A stretch of DNA of 64,000 nucleotides from Diphasiastrum complanatum (GCA_029204225.1 CM055107.1:24757391-24821390), one strand, 5' to 3'; counted from the stretch's first letter, positions 1-10,835 are shown. The notes: a model not told the origin generated them from the sequence alone. Translations and numbers: made by a program.

Positions 1-510
1 TAAGAAGGGTCATGCAGCCGTGGATTGCCACCAGAACCTGAGAAACAAAGCAGCACAAAACAGACAAGAGAACAACAACAGTTCATCCTATATCGATGAG
101 CCGGAGATCTCCTAGATGGGCGAAGAAAGAATGAACAGAAACTGTTCGACCGCCTATATCTATGAGGACGTGTGTGCAACATCAACATCTGACACACATG
201 AGGTGATCCTAGATTCAGGAGCCACCTCACACTTTGTGACATCAAGAAGAATAATGTCTGATTTCAGAAGTGCAGATCCTTCAAAATTCATAGTTCTTGG
301 ATGGATCTAGACATCAAGTGAACGGTATTGGTTCACTATGGCTCAACACCAACGGCAGAGACAGATGACTTAAAGACGTTCTGTTCATGCCTACTCTGCA
401 GCAAGACTTGCTTTCTGTAGCAAGAATAGTAGATGCAGGGATGCGTGTGACATTTTCTAATGAAGCATGCAATGTGATTGATGCTAGTACGAGCAATATC
501 TTCAATTAAT
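1..510 (+). pseudogene. Ty1/copia gag end and protease fragment, copy A
   Basis: The first 50 bases finish a CCHC zinc knuckle (HAAVDCHQNL), and a broken frame follows. An aspartic protease segment then reads EVILDSGATSHFVTS at about 203-247, where DSGA is the retropepsin active-site motif. A frame change near 310 is followed by a segment with the copia hallmark LLSVARIVDAG (about 408-440). Integrase and reverse transcriptase are absent. This is a decayed internal piece of a copia element and cannot encode a working polyprotein. Confidence 0.85.
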
Positions 511-540
511 GAGGGATGACGGGCTGTGTTATTGTCGTAG

Positions 541-800
541 TGTAGGTTTCAGGATACTTTCCTATAGCGATGCTAGATGGGCATCCCACAAGGACGACTG
601 TAAAAGCATCTCAGGTCCAATACGAGACCTTTTGCGGTCCAATACGAGCAGACGACCAAAACGAAACCAACGATGAAAACAGAACCAACGAAGGAAACGA
701 AACCAACGTTGTGAAACCTTTTGCTACCCCTCACGCTCCAAAGAGTACCAGCGAGATCATGCAAGTACACAGAAGTATAGATGTCTGATCTGATGGCACG
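541..800 (+). pseudogene. Ty1/copia RNase H remnant, copy A
   Basis: Read in a broken frame, about 550-640 gives LSYSDARWASHKDDCKSISG, which fits the copia RNase H signature in which YSDADWAG is followed by a KSTSG block. It lies only tens of bases after the protease piece, so integrase and reverse transcriptase have been deleted. A low-complexity stretch rich in Asn, Glu and Thr codons (about 655-710) follows and is not part of the normal domain. Confidence 0.6.
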
Positions 801-1369
801 ATGTCAGCGGATACAATCTAGGTTGTGGCTAATCTGCCACTTTGTAATTTCCTGATTAGTTGTAGATGCTTAATCACTCTAATCTAAAAGTTACATGGAG
901 GGACTATATACTTGCTGGATGATACTTGACAAGTGATGATGGAATACACATAAGTGTAATTTGTAGTCTGATGCTAGTAAGCAGTCAAGACAAAATTACA
1001 AAATACATGTCCACCTGCGTGCGAAGACAATTTCATCTAGGATCTGTAGATCCAACTATCCGCTAGTAAATCAAGACGATTACTCGTGAGAGAACCGTGT
1101 TTCTCCCACGCCAACACACTACGTGGATTTGCATGCAGTGCTTGAAGAATCAGAGAAAGATCAATATAGACGATTTTCTTGTTGTGTCTGATCTCAAATG
1201 CAAATGTTTCTGCTATTATTTGTATGTCTAAGTTTTCTTGTTCATTCTAATTCCGCACCTTGGTTAAAACTATGTTGAATGCTGCATTAATTTTATAAAC
1301 GTAGATTAGCAGCGCCTGACTACATTTTGGAGGATTGTAGGAGTGATTCAGTTGGCAGTGTCCAGCAAT
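801..1369. other. No gene seen; probable copia 3' non-coding remnant
   Basis: No domain or long frame is visible on either strand. The position directly after an RNase H remnant suggests untranslated region or LTR of the copia element. I could not define LTR ends. The same sequence recurs at 38971-39539 in copy B. Confidence 0.35.
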
Positions 1370-1379
1370 CGCATCTGAA

Positions 1380-1632
1380 CTCCATCCGAATCGCAAGAGG
1401 ATCGTGGTTGTCGCGACTGTTTTGCGACTGCGAAATCCTTTCTCCTCAAATCATTGGAAACAACCTTAACTTTTCAGCTTCAGAGCTGTCTCCATAGAAC
1501 TTACAAGCATTATCAAAATCTTGGAGGAAGCTGACTGGGTCCGATTATCCATCATACTTTGGGCATTGATTCTCGGAATCCTCTTATCTACTTGTGGTGG
1601 AGACAGATTGTTTGTCTCCCCTGACATTGTGA
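1380..1632 (-). pseudogene. Ty3/gypsy gag fragment, copy A
   Basis: On the minus strand the frame reads CPKYDG, a stop, then SDPVSFLQDFDNACKFYGDS and a SEAEKLRLFPM segment. This matches the retrotrans_gag pattern, where GDSDP and FLQ.F are followed by a SE.EKLRLFP block. Two in-frame stops break it. A possible start is the ATG at 1632. The fragment is antisense to the neighbouring copia remnant, so it belongs to a different element. Confidence 0.7.
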
Positions 1633-2159
1633 TCTAAGATAGATGATTCTACACACAATGGTTAGATGATGAATGTGGAAGGTATTCACAATATGATGAT
1701 CTTATCACGAGGAATCTATGGCTTTCTACTAGGTCATGTCTAAGGCGCTTCCCTACTAGAGTGCCTAAGGCTATTTCCAACTAGATTATCTCATGATAGG
1801 ATGTGGAAAGTGGATTTGTGCATGGCTATGTGTAGTGCATCTTATGATAGATCGACGTATCCTGGTGAAACAATTTCGTTGCGCAACAGAAGATACTAGA
1901 ATTCCCTCGCAGGAAAAAATGACTCGCATAAGACGTTCAGTACCCGCCAAAGATGGGCTTTCTGGGACAAACTCCTAAAAGGACGAATATTCTAGTTTAG
2001 GTTGTAAAACTAGAATTATTTGCAATATTCTTAAGTCTAGAACTAACTGAACTTAAACCCTTACAATTATGTCTTAAAGGCCCAAGTTTAAAGGTTAAAT
2101 CCAGAGTTAACTGCCTCTTTCTCACATTTATACAACATGCCGAGATAAGAGGACAACTG
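1633..2159. other. No gene seen; one minisatellite unit near 1919
   Basis: No supported coding region. Around 1915-1955 lies a segment (ATGACTCGCATAAG, then TTCAGTACC) that matches one unit of the minisatellite at 20471-20715, including the following bases. The two are therefore probably related pieces of a gypsy 5' region. The lower end may be leader sequence of the antisense gag fragment. Confidence 0.35.
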
Positions 2160-2222
2160 CTAGGGGGAACACGGACATGGGATGGCTGTATAGTGGGTAG
2201 TGGATTTGGTCCTAGCCATCAT
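2160..2222 (-). pseudogene. Histone H3-like N-terminus, copy A (early stop)
   Basis: On the minus strand two adjacent ATGs (2222 and 2219) open a frame beginning MMARTKSTTHYTA. MARTK is the invariant start of plant H3 and many CENH3 proteins. A TAG at 2160-2162 ends the frame after 20 codons; copy B has TGG there. The residues after the first ten do not resemble H3, and no histone fold is found downstream, so this is a truncated first-exon remnant. Its 5' flank resembles that of the longer H3-like frame at 25964-26680, which supports the assignment. Confidence 0.5.
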
Positions 2223-3110
2223 TCTTAGAATAAAAAAAAGTAAATTAGGAAAGAAAAGTTTGAACCCAAGCGTAGGGAATGAAAACAAAAAAATTTGCGA
2301 TCAGAAGGCGCTTGAGAGCGATACCAGAATTGAATATCGGTTTCGAGCACATAGATAGAGAATATGTGCAAAAAAGAGATCCGTGCTCGAAAGCGATATT
2401 GGAATCATAGCGGTATCGGTCTCGAGTGCACGATGAGAAGGTAGAGTATTTTGCGAAGAGAGAGCGCGCTTGAGAGCGATATTGGGAGTGAAAACCGAAA
2501 ATTCTACAAAAAAAAATGAAAATTCCGAGGGTGATATATAGGAAATTTTTGCACGTGTGAAAAAAATGGCTGGTGACACATGTAGGCATCTAACTGGTCC
2601 ACGTGGATTGTTCGTACTGACTCAATTATGAGGCCACGTGGGTCGAGACACATGCACCAATCAGATTTGGACACGTGTCATTCTACACGTGAGAGATGTC
2701 AGATCAATCATTGTTTATACGACGAAATATTGATGACGAATCATGCATCAACACGTGTCCTTTTGTAACTCCTCCACATGTGCAAATCCGGATAACGATA
2801 TCAAGCGTGCCCTGTCCATTGTTTACGTTCCGTTGACTTACTTGTGCCTGGAACCGATACTGCCTAGTCCGATATCACATTCAAACGCGCCTCATTTTAT
2901 TTCTGATCTTTGTACACGCGTTCAGTTCCGATATCTTGTTTTGTTATATCTCTTTCGAGCGCACATTGCCTTGAGGTTCTTGTCTGACCTACATTTTGCG
3001 CCTAATTTCGATTCTAGTTTGTTTTTTTTTTCATGAATTCGGTATTAGTGATAATTTAGAGTGTTTCAAATATCTTTTTTCTGGTTTTCTTTTTATTCTT
3101 CTTTCTAGTA
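2223..3110. promoter_or_regulatory. Divergent promoter region with six CACGTG motifs, copy A
   Basis: CACGTG (G-box/E-box core, bound by bZIP and bHLH factors) occurs at 2552, 2600, 2635, 2672, 2686 and 2752, six times in 206 bp. A CCAAT lies at about 2657. On both sides are repeated CGATAT or CGATAC motifs in pyrimidine-rich leaders: minus-strand leader 2240-2520 and plus-strand leader 2790-2960. The layout fits a bidirectional promoter between the H3-like start (minus) and the multi-exon gene (plus). Function is inferred from motif clustering only. Confidence 0.55.
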
Positions 3111-3186
3111 TTGAGGGTCCTGGTATTTTCACAGATTTATCTCAGATTTAAGTCTCTACTCAGTACTCCCTTATTCAGATTTCAGA

Positions 3187-4496
3187 ATGAGGACATGATT
3201 CATTATCAGGACTTGGTGGCACTCGACAAGCATAGCTATAAAGCTAAGCTCGTCAGAATGTTCACCAAGTTACATAATGATTTCAAGTCTGTAAATAGTG
3301 CCCAATTCACAATAAAAAATACAGATTTGTTGATTTTCATTCTGCATTTGTTTTTTTTTTTTTTTGTTAAATATTTCTAACGATTCGGAGGCTAGCCCTC
3401 CCACTTATGAAGTTGCTTCTTCTAGTGATAGAAAGTCTGAAAAGTGAAAGATTATAGATATAGAATTTTTTTTTATTGATACGAACGTTAGTTTATATGA
3501 CTGTACAAATTTTGATCCTACACGAAACAGGGCATCGTTTATTGGCCCTAGAACTCCCAACACCCTTTCTCCTTCTGATAAATATTTTATCACATTGCCT
3601 ACTTATAATATAGATAATAATTTTTTTTTGACATTATCGGATATATCGGATCTTTTTGATTTTACTGAAGTTGAGACTCTTTGCATTTTGAGCAAAGAGC
3701 TTGATGAATTTTCAGATATAATTGATTTTGATGCCGATGATCTTCTCCCTGGTGTTGACGATGTACATAATGATGAGCTTTACTCAGGGAAAGATTGTTT
3801 AAAAATGATTGTGGAGGAAATGCGCAATAAAAAAGATGATCCACCTCCTAAAGAGGAGGTTTTCAGAATTCAAAGTCATCTTGGTTTTTCCAAACCAACT
3901 GTCTATTCACACGAAAGGTGGACACAATATTGATGGAGAGACATCAATCAAGGAAGACAATGTTGAATGCGTAAGTTTTGTATCTTATTATGGACTAGTA
4001 GATTCGTTATGTCAGATTATATACTGGAGCTTCTTTTGGATTTTTTCATTTCAGAAAGCGATTTTTTTTTTATTAATTTGCAATTCGTTGAGGAGGACAA
4101 AGATCTTCTGCAGGAGAATTTTCAAGAGAACATGCACTGGGGCATTATCTGAAGTTCTTCAAGAAAAATGAGATAAGTGTTGCCCATTCAAAGTTTCATC
4201 AACATGGTGAGACAATGATTATGGCAATCAAGGCAGTGTCTCATTTTCTTGGAGGACGTAATTTTAATAAGGTGCATAAAATAATTTTGGTAAAGAAAAC
4301 TATTGCACTTAAAATTTTAGGATATGGACCAGTGAATTCCATGCTCAGATCGTCTCATTTTGCATTGTATGCTGCGTACATTGATCTGAGTAAGCATGAA
4401 AACTATGAGCTGTTGGATCCATACAAAAGAAGAAAATTGTTGCATGATTCTAAGTTGCAACTTTCATTAGAGAAAGTATCCGAAGCAGAGTAGATA
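3187..4496 (+). pseudogene. Unrecognised multi-exon gene, copy A
   Basis: I do not recognise the product. A first coding stretch after about 3187 includes MIHYQDLVALDKHSYKAKLV. One frame then runs 3361-3970, acidic and Ser/Asp-rich, interrupted by TGA at 3445, 3931 and 3964. A canonical intron (GTAAGT at 3971, TTTCAG ending 4054, 84 bp) joins it in the same frame to a stretch with FFFINLQFVEEDKDLLQENF. A shift near 4140 leads to a final frame ending at TAG 4493-4495, containing HSKFHQHGETMIMAIKAV. Frame continuity across a perfect intron argues for a real ancestral gene. It is divergent from the H3-like start. Confidence 0.5.
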
Positions 4497-4839
4497 CTGT
4501 TGAATTGTACTTTGTAAAAATTTTCATTTAATATACAAAATTTTATTGTGTGTCTATTGCCAATTAGCTTGTATAAATTTACATACTTTTTGAAATTTTT
4601 TATAATCCGTCGATTTTGTATTATGAAAAATTTGGATTCTTCTGTAAAACCATTGGAAAAGTTGTAGTATATAGTTGTTCCACCGATAGTAAAGCCTTAC
4701 CACATTGATGTGATCCATGGGTATGCTTAGGGGCTTATTTAGATCCAGAACTATAGGTAGCAGATCTCTATCCCAGAAACAATTTAAGGTAGAAAGGAAT
4801 GATTTGTATGATGTCTCCGGTAGAAATAGTTGCAATTGG
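4497..4839. other. Intergenic, no gene seen
   Basis: AT-rich tail after the multi-exon gene. A minus-strand frame (4554-4871) crosses it but shows no domain and probably represents 3' decay of the upstream minus-strand ORF. Compared with copy B, 46 bases are missing near 4803, between two GAT triplets. Confidence 0.4.
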
Positions 4840-6423
4840 CTACAAAATTGGCCGCAGGTCATCGGTCTCAACTTCTTTAGGTAGAACTGGCCAATATATT
4901 ATATTAGGAACCGTTTCTGGTGCGAATACTTCTCTGCGCCATATGGGATAATATGTTGGATTGACCCGCATGTAAGTTGGTGTCGCGATATATCTCTCGA
5001 AAGCATGTTTTTCCAATATCATAGCACGTCGCCACTAAGGTTACGGCTCCAATGCTAACACTTTCTTCTTGTGAGATTTACATATCGTGAAATCGGAAAG
5101 AGTGTACCTGCCTCGGTCCTCCCAGTTTGGATATGCTTTGTTAAACTCCCCTGACATTAACATTTGTCGGTTAGGATTCTTCGGCCTGATTCTGTGTCGT
5201 ACCTTTGTAGTTGTGGTAAGTGTGGATGGTGGAGGGTTAGGTATGGTTGTGAAAAGTTCACAGAGGAGGGTTGGGTATTTGCGGAGTAGATAAGCAGTGG
5301 ATGGTGAATAAGGTTGAGTGTCGAAGTGGTGAGGTGGTTGTTCATGTGGTGGGGAGAGGGGTGTGTCATCGAGTGAGGGTAATGAGGCTTGATAGGTGGT
5401 GTTAGGTTGAGTGGCAATGGGGTTAGGCTCTTCAGCTGAGATGCCTCATTCGTGGTTCGTGGTAGTACTCCCTTATGTGCTTTGAGGTTCCACCATTGCC
5501 AAGTGATACCCTGGATTATCCCGTTGTTGTACTGTGTAGCGCAAAGGTCTAGGATCATCAATTCCCACATCCCGTTGTCTATGGTGTTTGGCATGTGTTT
5601 CTTCATTCTTTGTGTGTAATGTTGGTAGCTGCTGGCATAATGTTTTTAGCTGTCCTTCTAGCTCTTCAATCCGTGTGTTGAGCACAGTTTGATATGCTAG
5701 AATGGTTTTCTGCAATTGTTGTGCTTGCGCCTGGTTCGCCATCAGTACCCGAGTTAACTTCTGATAGGAAGCGAGAGGTATTATGGTGCCCTCCGGGATT
5801 GGTGGTGCTTGGAACTGGTTGAAATCAATCCGTTGAATATTGCCCATCAGAGCAGCCTATAAGTTCCTGTGGCTTCGTGGTTCACCTTCTAATTGTGTTT
5901 TTAAAGTCTTGATGAGATCATCCCTACGTTGTAAGCGAGCTTGAACATCCTTGTTATTTCGGTGTAGCTCTTTGAGGTCAGCAATGAGTTTTCTTTTTTT
6001 GTTTTTTAATTGAACGATCTCTTGTTCTAATTATGTGGAATAAATCTGCGATTCTTGTACATTGTTTGTTAGCTACACGTTTTTCTCTTGCGAGAAGTTG
6101 CACCAATTCTGATACTCATTGATAGAAGAGTAGAGGTAATGCATGGCATCAGCGTTGATGGCTCGTTGCACATTTTTCGGAAGGTACCGCCACTCCCCAA
6201 TAGGAGGATACTGCTGAGAGGTAGATGCGTAGGATGGTGGGGGATTTTGTTGTATGTTTTGATACAATGTGGTGTACTGTTCATGATGGACGGATTGAGC
6301 AGATGGAGGGTGTGATATTTGAGTAATGGTGATAGAGATAGGAGATGTGTCGGCAGTTGTGATCGTGCTTGTAATAACAACCATACATTTGTCATATAAT
6401 CTGGGGCTGTAAACGTCCACCAA
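4840..6423 (-). pseudogene. Q/P-rich coiled-coil ORF, broken, copy A
   Basis: Minus-strand frames at 6423-6073, 5847-5473 and 5606-5157, with a 5022-4840 end, chain into one decayed product. The N-terminal part is Pro, Gln and Thr rich and holds IGEWRYLPKNVQRAINADAM. The middle has a Lys/Glu heptad-like stretch (LIADLKELHRNNKDVQARLQ, about 5900-5990) and a Gln-rich segment (NQAQAQQLQKTILAYQ). The end reads NPTYYPIWRREVFAPETVP. The composition suggests a structural gag-like or coiled-coil protein of a mobile element. No known domain was recognised. Confidence 0.4.
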
Positions 6424-6459
6424 TAATAATATTACAGCATGCTATCTGTGCCTAAAAGT

Positions 6460-6580
6460 AATGAATGGTCTATCAGTAAATAATAATGGCCACCGAATTC
6501 TATAAAGAATAATGGCCTATCAGTAAAGAATAATGGTATATCAGTAAATAATGGTCTATCAGTAAAGAATAATGGCCACC
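6460..6580. repeat. Short tandem repeat, AATGGTCTATCAGTAAA units, copy A
   Basis: Four to five imperfect units of about 20-25 bp with the core AATGGYCTATCAGTAAA, alternating with AATAATGGCCACCG. It lies between the coiled-coil ORF and the gypsy gag-like region. Confidence 0.75.
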
Positions 6581-6599
6581 GTATTACTTTGATACTTCT

Positions 6600-7816
6600 T
6601 GGCCAAGTTGTCCAGGTCCTAATAAGATTCTTGATGCAATTTTTCTCTTAAAGGGTTATGCTAGGTCGAAGTGGTTTGACTATGTCCATTCACATCGGCC
6701 TATCTCTGAGTGGCATGACGTTTTACCAATGCTTTGCCTTCTTATATTTTCCGTTGATTATGTAATTGTTCCTCCTCTTGCTCTTACGAGTGGTATAATA
6801 TGTCTTGAGAGTTCTACTCCTTCTGATTCCTCTTGTGAGCATTCTTCCATATTCGAGGTTCCATTTTCTTGTGTAGGACAAATAGAGATAGAGTCACACA
6901 TTTCTAGCAATTCACATGAGGTTGATTCACACATTGCTAGCGATACACATGAGGATGATTCTATATCACACAGTGTGAGCGAGTTGCCTGATTTACTTGA
7001 GATAGTTATTGATCTACCTGAGCTCGTCATTTTATCCCATAGTGAGTCAGAGTCACATATACAGGTCCCTATTGATGCTGATTCACATATTTAGGTTGCG
7101 GCTGATATGGTCCTTGATATTGATATAGCATGTTATGATACTATTGATGATCTCGTTGCATGCTTTGATGGTGCTACCGATGTTGTTGCATGCTATGATA
7201 TTGTTCCATGCTTTGATACTTATTATTGATACAATATGCCTTGCTACTATTGCCGATGTTGCATGCTTTGATATTGTTGTTGAGTACTTTGATGCCACTC
7301 ATATTCCTGAGTGCCATGCTATGGATGTTGTCACCTATGCTCCTTATTTCAATGTTATTCATGGGTCTAAGGTTCCTATTTCAGATGCTTTGGCTACTCC
7401 AGTAGATCTCCATATGGCATATGGTTATACATTTCATGATGGTCCTATTGTATACTCATTGGCTGATTTTGCTGATACCCATCTAGATGAGTATGCGGTT
7501 CTTCTATATGCACGTTTAGGCCAGAACTTATCAATTGATGCTTCTGTTATTATGCCTACGTATGTTGTTCCATTTGTGGATCATATTATTCTAGATGCAG
7601 GGCAAGAGTATATTTCTTTAGTGGATACAAGCAGTACACATTCATTTATTAGCAGTTACATCTCCACCAAGATTCGTGCTACACCTGTTCTTGCTTCCCA
7701 ACCTCTCAGTGTTGAGGTTGCTCGTTCCCATTCTTTTCCTAGTTCTCAGATGTTTCAGGACTTGGATTATTGCATTGGTGATTTTTCTGGTCAGACAGAT
7801 TTCTAGATCATTCCGC
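6600..7816 (+). mobile_element. Ty3/gypsy gag-like and protease region, copy A (5' part)
   Basis: The region starts with an off-frame gag-like segment (KWFDYVHSHRPISEWHD, about 6665-6715). A Ser/Glu/His-rich frame follows (6729-7094), then a frame of 223 codons (7135-7806). Near its end the latter reads LVDTSSTHSFISSYI, a retropepsin-like DTSS active site in the gypsy ATHSFI context. The normal continuation is missing here because the sequence flips at 7817; in copy B it continues in frame. An Asp/Cys repeat (ACYDTIDD, ACFDGATD) precedes the protease. Confidence 0.7.
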
Positions 7817-10739
7817 TGGTCATTGGTGTTAGTTACGAATGCAACCACAACTAATCTAGAGCTAAGCTATGAAAGCATCACATAAGCAAGACTTAACCCT
7901 AGAAAGCAGGAAAGAGAGATTAAGGAGACTAAAGAGAGAGATCAATATCATCAGCTCTTCCCTACTTATAGCGTAAAGGAAGCCCTAAAAAGGAAGTTTC
8001 CAGTGGCAAGGGCCCAACTGGGAGTGATAATAGGGCGCCCTCCAAGAACGCCCCCACTCTCCAGTAATATGTCCAAATGTCCAAATAATGAATAATAAGG
8101 CTCAAGGCCAACCATAAAGTCTAAGTGTCAATAATGAATAAAAAAGGGCCCAAGGCCTGCTTATGCATAAAGTAAAAGTAAATGTAAATGGACGTGGCGA
8201 ATGTAATGAGCGAAGTCCATAACTCTCCCCAACACAAAAAAAAAAGGACCCAATTGCCGAAAAGAAACTGGATCAAACAACAACAAGCCCTGGTGCATCA
8301 ACAACTAGAGCAGCATCTAATGTAGAGGAATCAACAAGTGCAGCAAGAGCACAATCCTGATCCGCAATTGATAACGTATGATAAAAGACATCAATAGGCT
8401 CCCATGTGGCCTACTCAACAAGACGACCATCCCACTGGATCAAAAATTGAATCTGTCGGCAGCGTCGACCATGGTGAAGTCGAACCTGGTGAATGGCAGC
8501 TGGGAACAGCTCAGGATCAACATCGTGGCGACGAAGGGAACATCTCGGCCGCGTCATCAGAAACCAAGCAATATGGAACAACCAGGAATGCCAAGGAACC
8601 AGAAGAAGATCAAGCAGCAACCAGGAATGCCAAGGCATCCATAATGCCCAAGCTAGTAGAGGATCAGCTCAAAAGATAGGGACATCATACCAAGGTATCC
8701 AAAAATCCCGAGAATGTAGAACTGCATCAGCAACGGGAAGCCAATAAGGAAACTGGAAAAGAGATGGACACTCATCGCCAATAGTTGCATCATACACATA
8801 ACCATCAACCATATTTGCAAGGTTCCCCAAGAAAAGACATCAGCACCAAGGAGTAGGAACATAAGCAGGATAACATGCACACTGTAACAGCATGGAAAAG
8901 CAAGCGATATGCCAGGAAACATGGAGCATAAAGACATCGTCCTGACAAAGGATAGCTAAAATGGAGAAATATGCACCAACATGGTCAAAAGCCCAAGGTA
9001 TCCATAAGGCCCATGAATGATAAGTAGCAATGGCACACGGTACCCTCAAGGCCCATATCACGAGAAGAGCAGCACGCCAAAAGCTCCAGAAGGTTCAAGA
9101 AATCAATGCATCATCTAAAAAGACATGATGCATGAAAACAGTAGCAACAATTCTAGAAATAGTAGAGGCCCCAACTGAAAAACTGTAGCTGAAAAAATTA
9201 TCCAGAAAGACCCCATATGGACATACCAATCTATCATAGGATACACCAAAAATAGATGGAGAATTGAATGACCCAACGAACCTGGCTGCAAGTGTAATAT
9301 CAAAGTACACACCAGGCGCACAAGTGAGGAATAGAAGAAATGCACTGGAATGAGGAACAGGATCCGCAACATCAGTAGCAAGTATCGGAGCAATATCCAC
9401 GTTTAGCTAGGAATGAGTATCAAAGCACATATGAGCAACACTAAAGTATATGACAACAACATCTCCAAAAACTATCCAAGAGAGGAGAAGGAACTCTCTC
9501 AAGGTACCTTGATGGTCTCGGAACACCAGAACAAAGTGGCAACTCAGCATCGGAGACCAAGCGATATGGAGCAACTCGAAATGACGTGGAACCTGAAGAT
9601 CACCCGAACAAATAGTAGCTGGAACGGAGGCAATAACCCAAGCCATAAGGACATGCCAAGCTTGAAAATGAGCAACAAAAGAACAGATAGAGAGCCACAT
9701 GCATAATCATAAAGATATCTGAACCATAGGCGATCAGTAATATGCAAAAACCAGCAGCAATCAACAGGTCCAAATGAAAACCAAGCTATACGTAATAACT
9801 AGGAATGCCATATATCCATAGCTAAAAATGAAGCAGTAGCATGAGCAATAGGTCCAAATGAAATCCAAGCGATACGTAATAACCAAGAATGCCAAATATC
9901 AAGAGGTAAAAAGGAATCAGTCACAGAAAAACCTAATGCATAGAAAGCCCAAAAGTGTATACCATCGGCATGGACTGTAGCAAACCTACATGTAGAAACA
10001 CATGGACATTGAAGGATGCCCGTATACTCATCTAGAAAGATCCCAACATATAAATACCCTAGATAAGTAATTGTGACCATCCGGCAAATATCCTCGAATG
10101 GAAAATGTGTAACGGTAAGGGCCAAAGGCGGATGAATCATGTCAGGAACCATAGAAATATCATGAGACAGATCACAAACCTCAAGCAGAGATCCATGGAG
10201 TAAAGCGAAAGAAGATACAACCTGATCACCAATAGCGAGGGAACCATCAAAAGTAGACCCGTGAAAAATCCCATAGAAATCAGCAGGAACATCGGCCATA
10301 ACGAACTCAAGAGATGGAGATATAGAGACCAGATACTGCACCAACCACCGAACCAGGAGGGCTATCTGAGGTATGCGCAAAAGCAATAGTAGGAATACCA
10401 CCAAGGTATATGGCCTCAATATCAATGAAACCAAGAATGACCACTGAATACAATATCTGTGAATCAAGGCAAATCCAGAGCGGCATCAACCTGAGAAAGA
10501 GGACCCACGGATGGTGAAAGCGAAGCAGCAACTGATGTACTCTGAATAGAAAGAAGAGCTGCATCGTGAGCCTTTGGCAGACTACACATAAACTGCTTCC
10601 CGGTAACCAACTGATAGTCACCCTGGAAACAATACCAACAAGTGAATGATGTTGACCAGCATGAGTAAAGGAAAGTGTTTGTTGAGAGAGATCCACAGCA
10701 ACAATACCAATTGAAGAGAACCAGTCTACACCAGAAATA
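7817..10739 (-). mobile_element. Inverted 3' part of the gypsy element, copy A
   Basis: This block is the reverse complement of 46049-49709. Its minus strand carries the protease C-terminus (IISGVDWF context lost at the break), frames without recognisable domains (10467-9799, 9400-9095, 8937-8653), a chromodomain-like integrase tail (about 8490-8380, FLIQWDGRLVE), and the LTR. No reverse transcriptase YxDD motif was found. Left junction shares TGG and right junction shares ATA with the uninverted arrangement; 13 bases present in B (46036-46048) are lost. Confidence 0.85.
7827..8234 (-). mobile_element. Gypsy LTR, copy A
   Basis: The minus strand starts TGTTGGGGAGAG at 8234 and ends CTAACA at 7827, giving a TGTTGG/CTAACA near-inverted terminus and 408 bp. 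It follows a polypyrimidine run and the end of the pol frame, as a 3' LTR should. No 5' LTR partner was found in the block. Confidence 0.75.
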
Positions 10740-10835
10740 GCTGATATCTTTACTAAACCACATAGTAAACTCAAGTTTGAAAAGGTCAGAACTTTGTTGG
10801 GTGTTAGCTTAAATAAAATTGCCATTATGGGGGGG
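10739..10835 (+). pseudogene. Ty1/copia RNase H C-terminus, copy A
   Basis: The frame reads ADIFTKPHSKLKFEKVRT and then LLGVSLNK, the standard end of copia pol (ADIFTKPL, KFE.FR, LGV). The coding end is followed by a purine tract ATGGGGGGG and an LTR-like TGTTGAAG, as expected for a polypurine tract and 3' LTR. Confidence 0.85.

Noticed and set aside
2245-2589. Overlapping minus-strand frames of 92 and 114 codons
   Set aside because: They lie in the pyrimidine-rich leader upstream of MARTK, in two frames at once, with no domain; better read as 5' leader and promoter.
9413-9706. Plus-strand frames in the inverted gypsy segment (also 8378-8747)
   Set aside because: They are antisense shadows of the gypsy frames, which run on the minus strand here.
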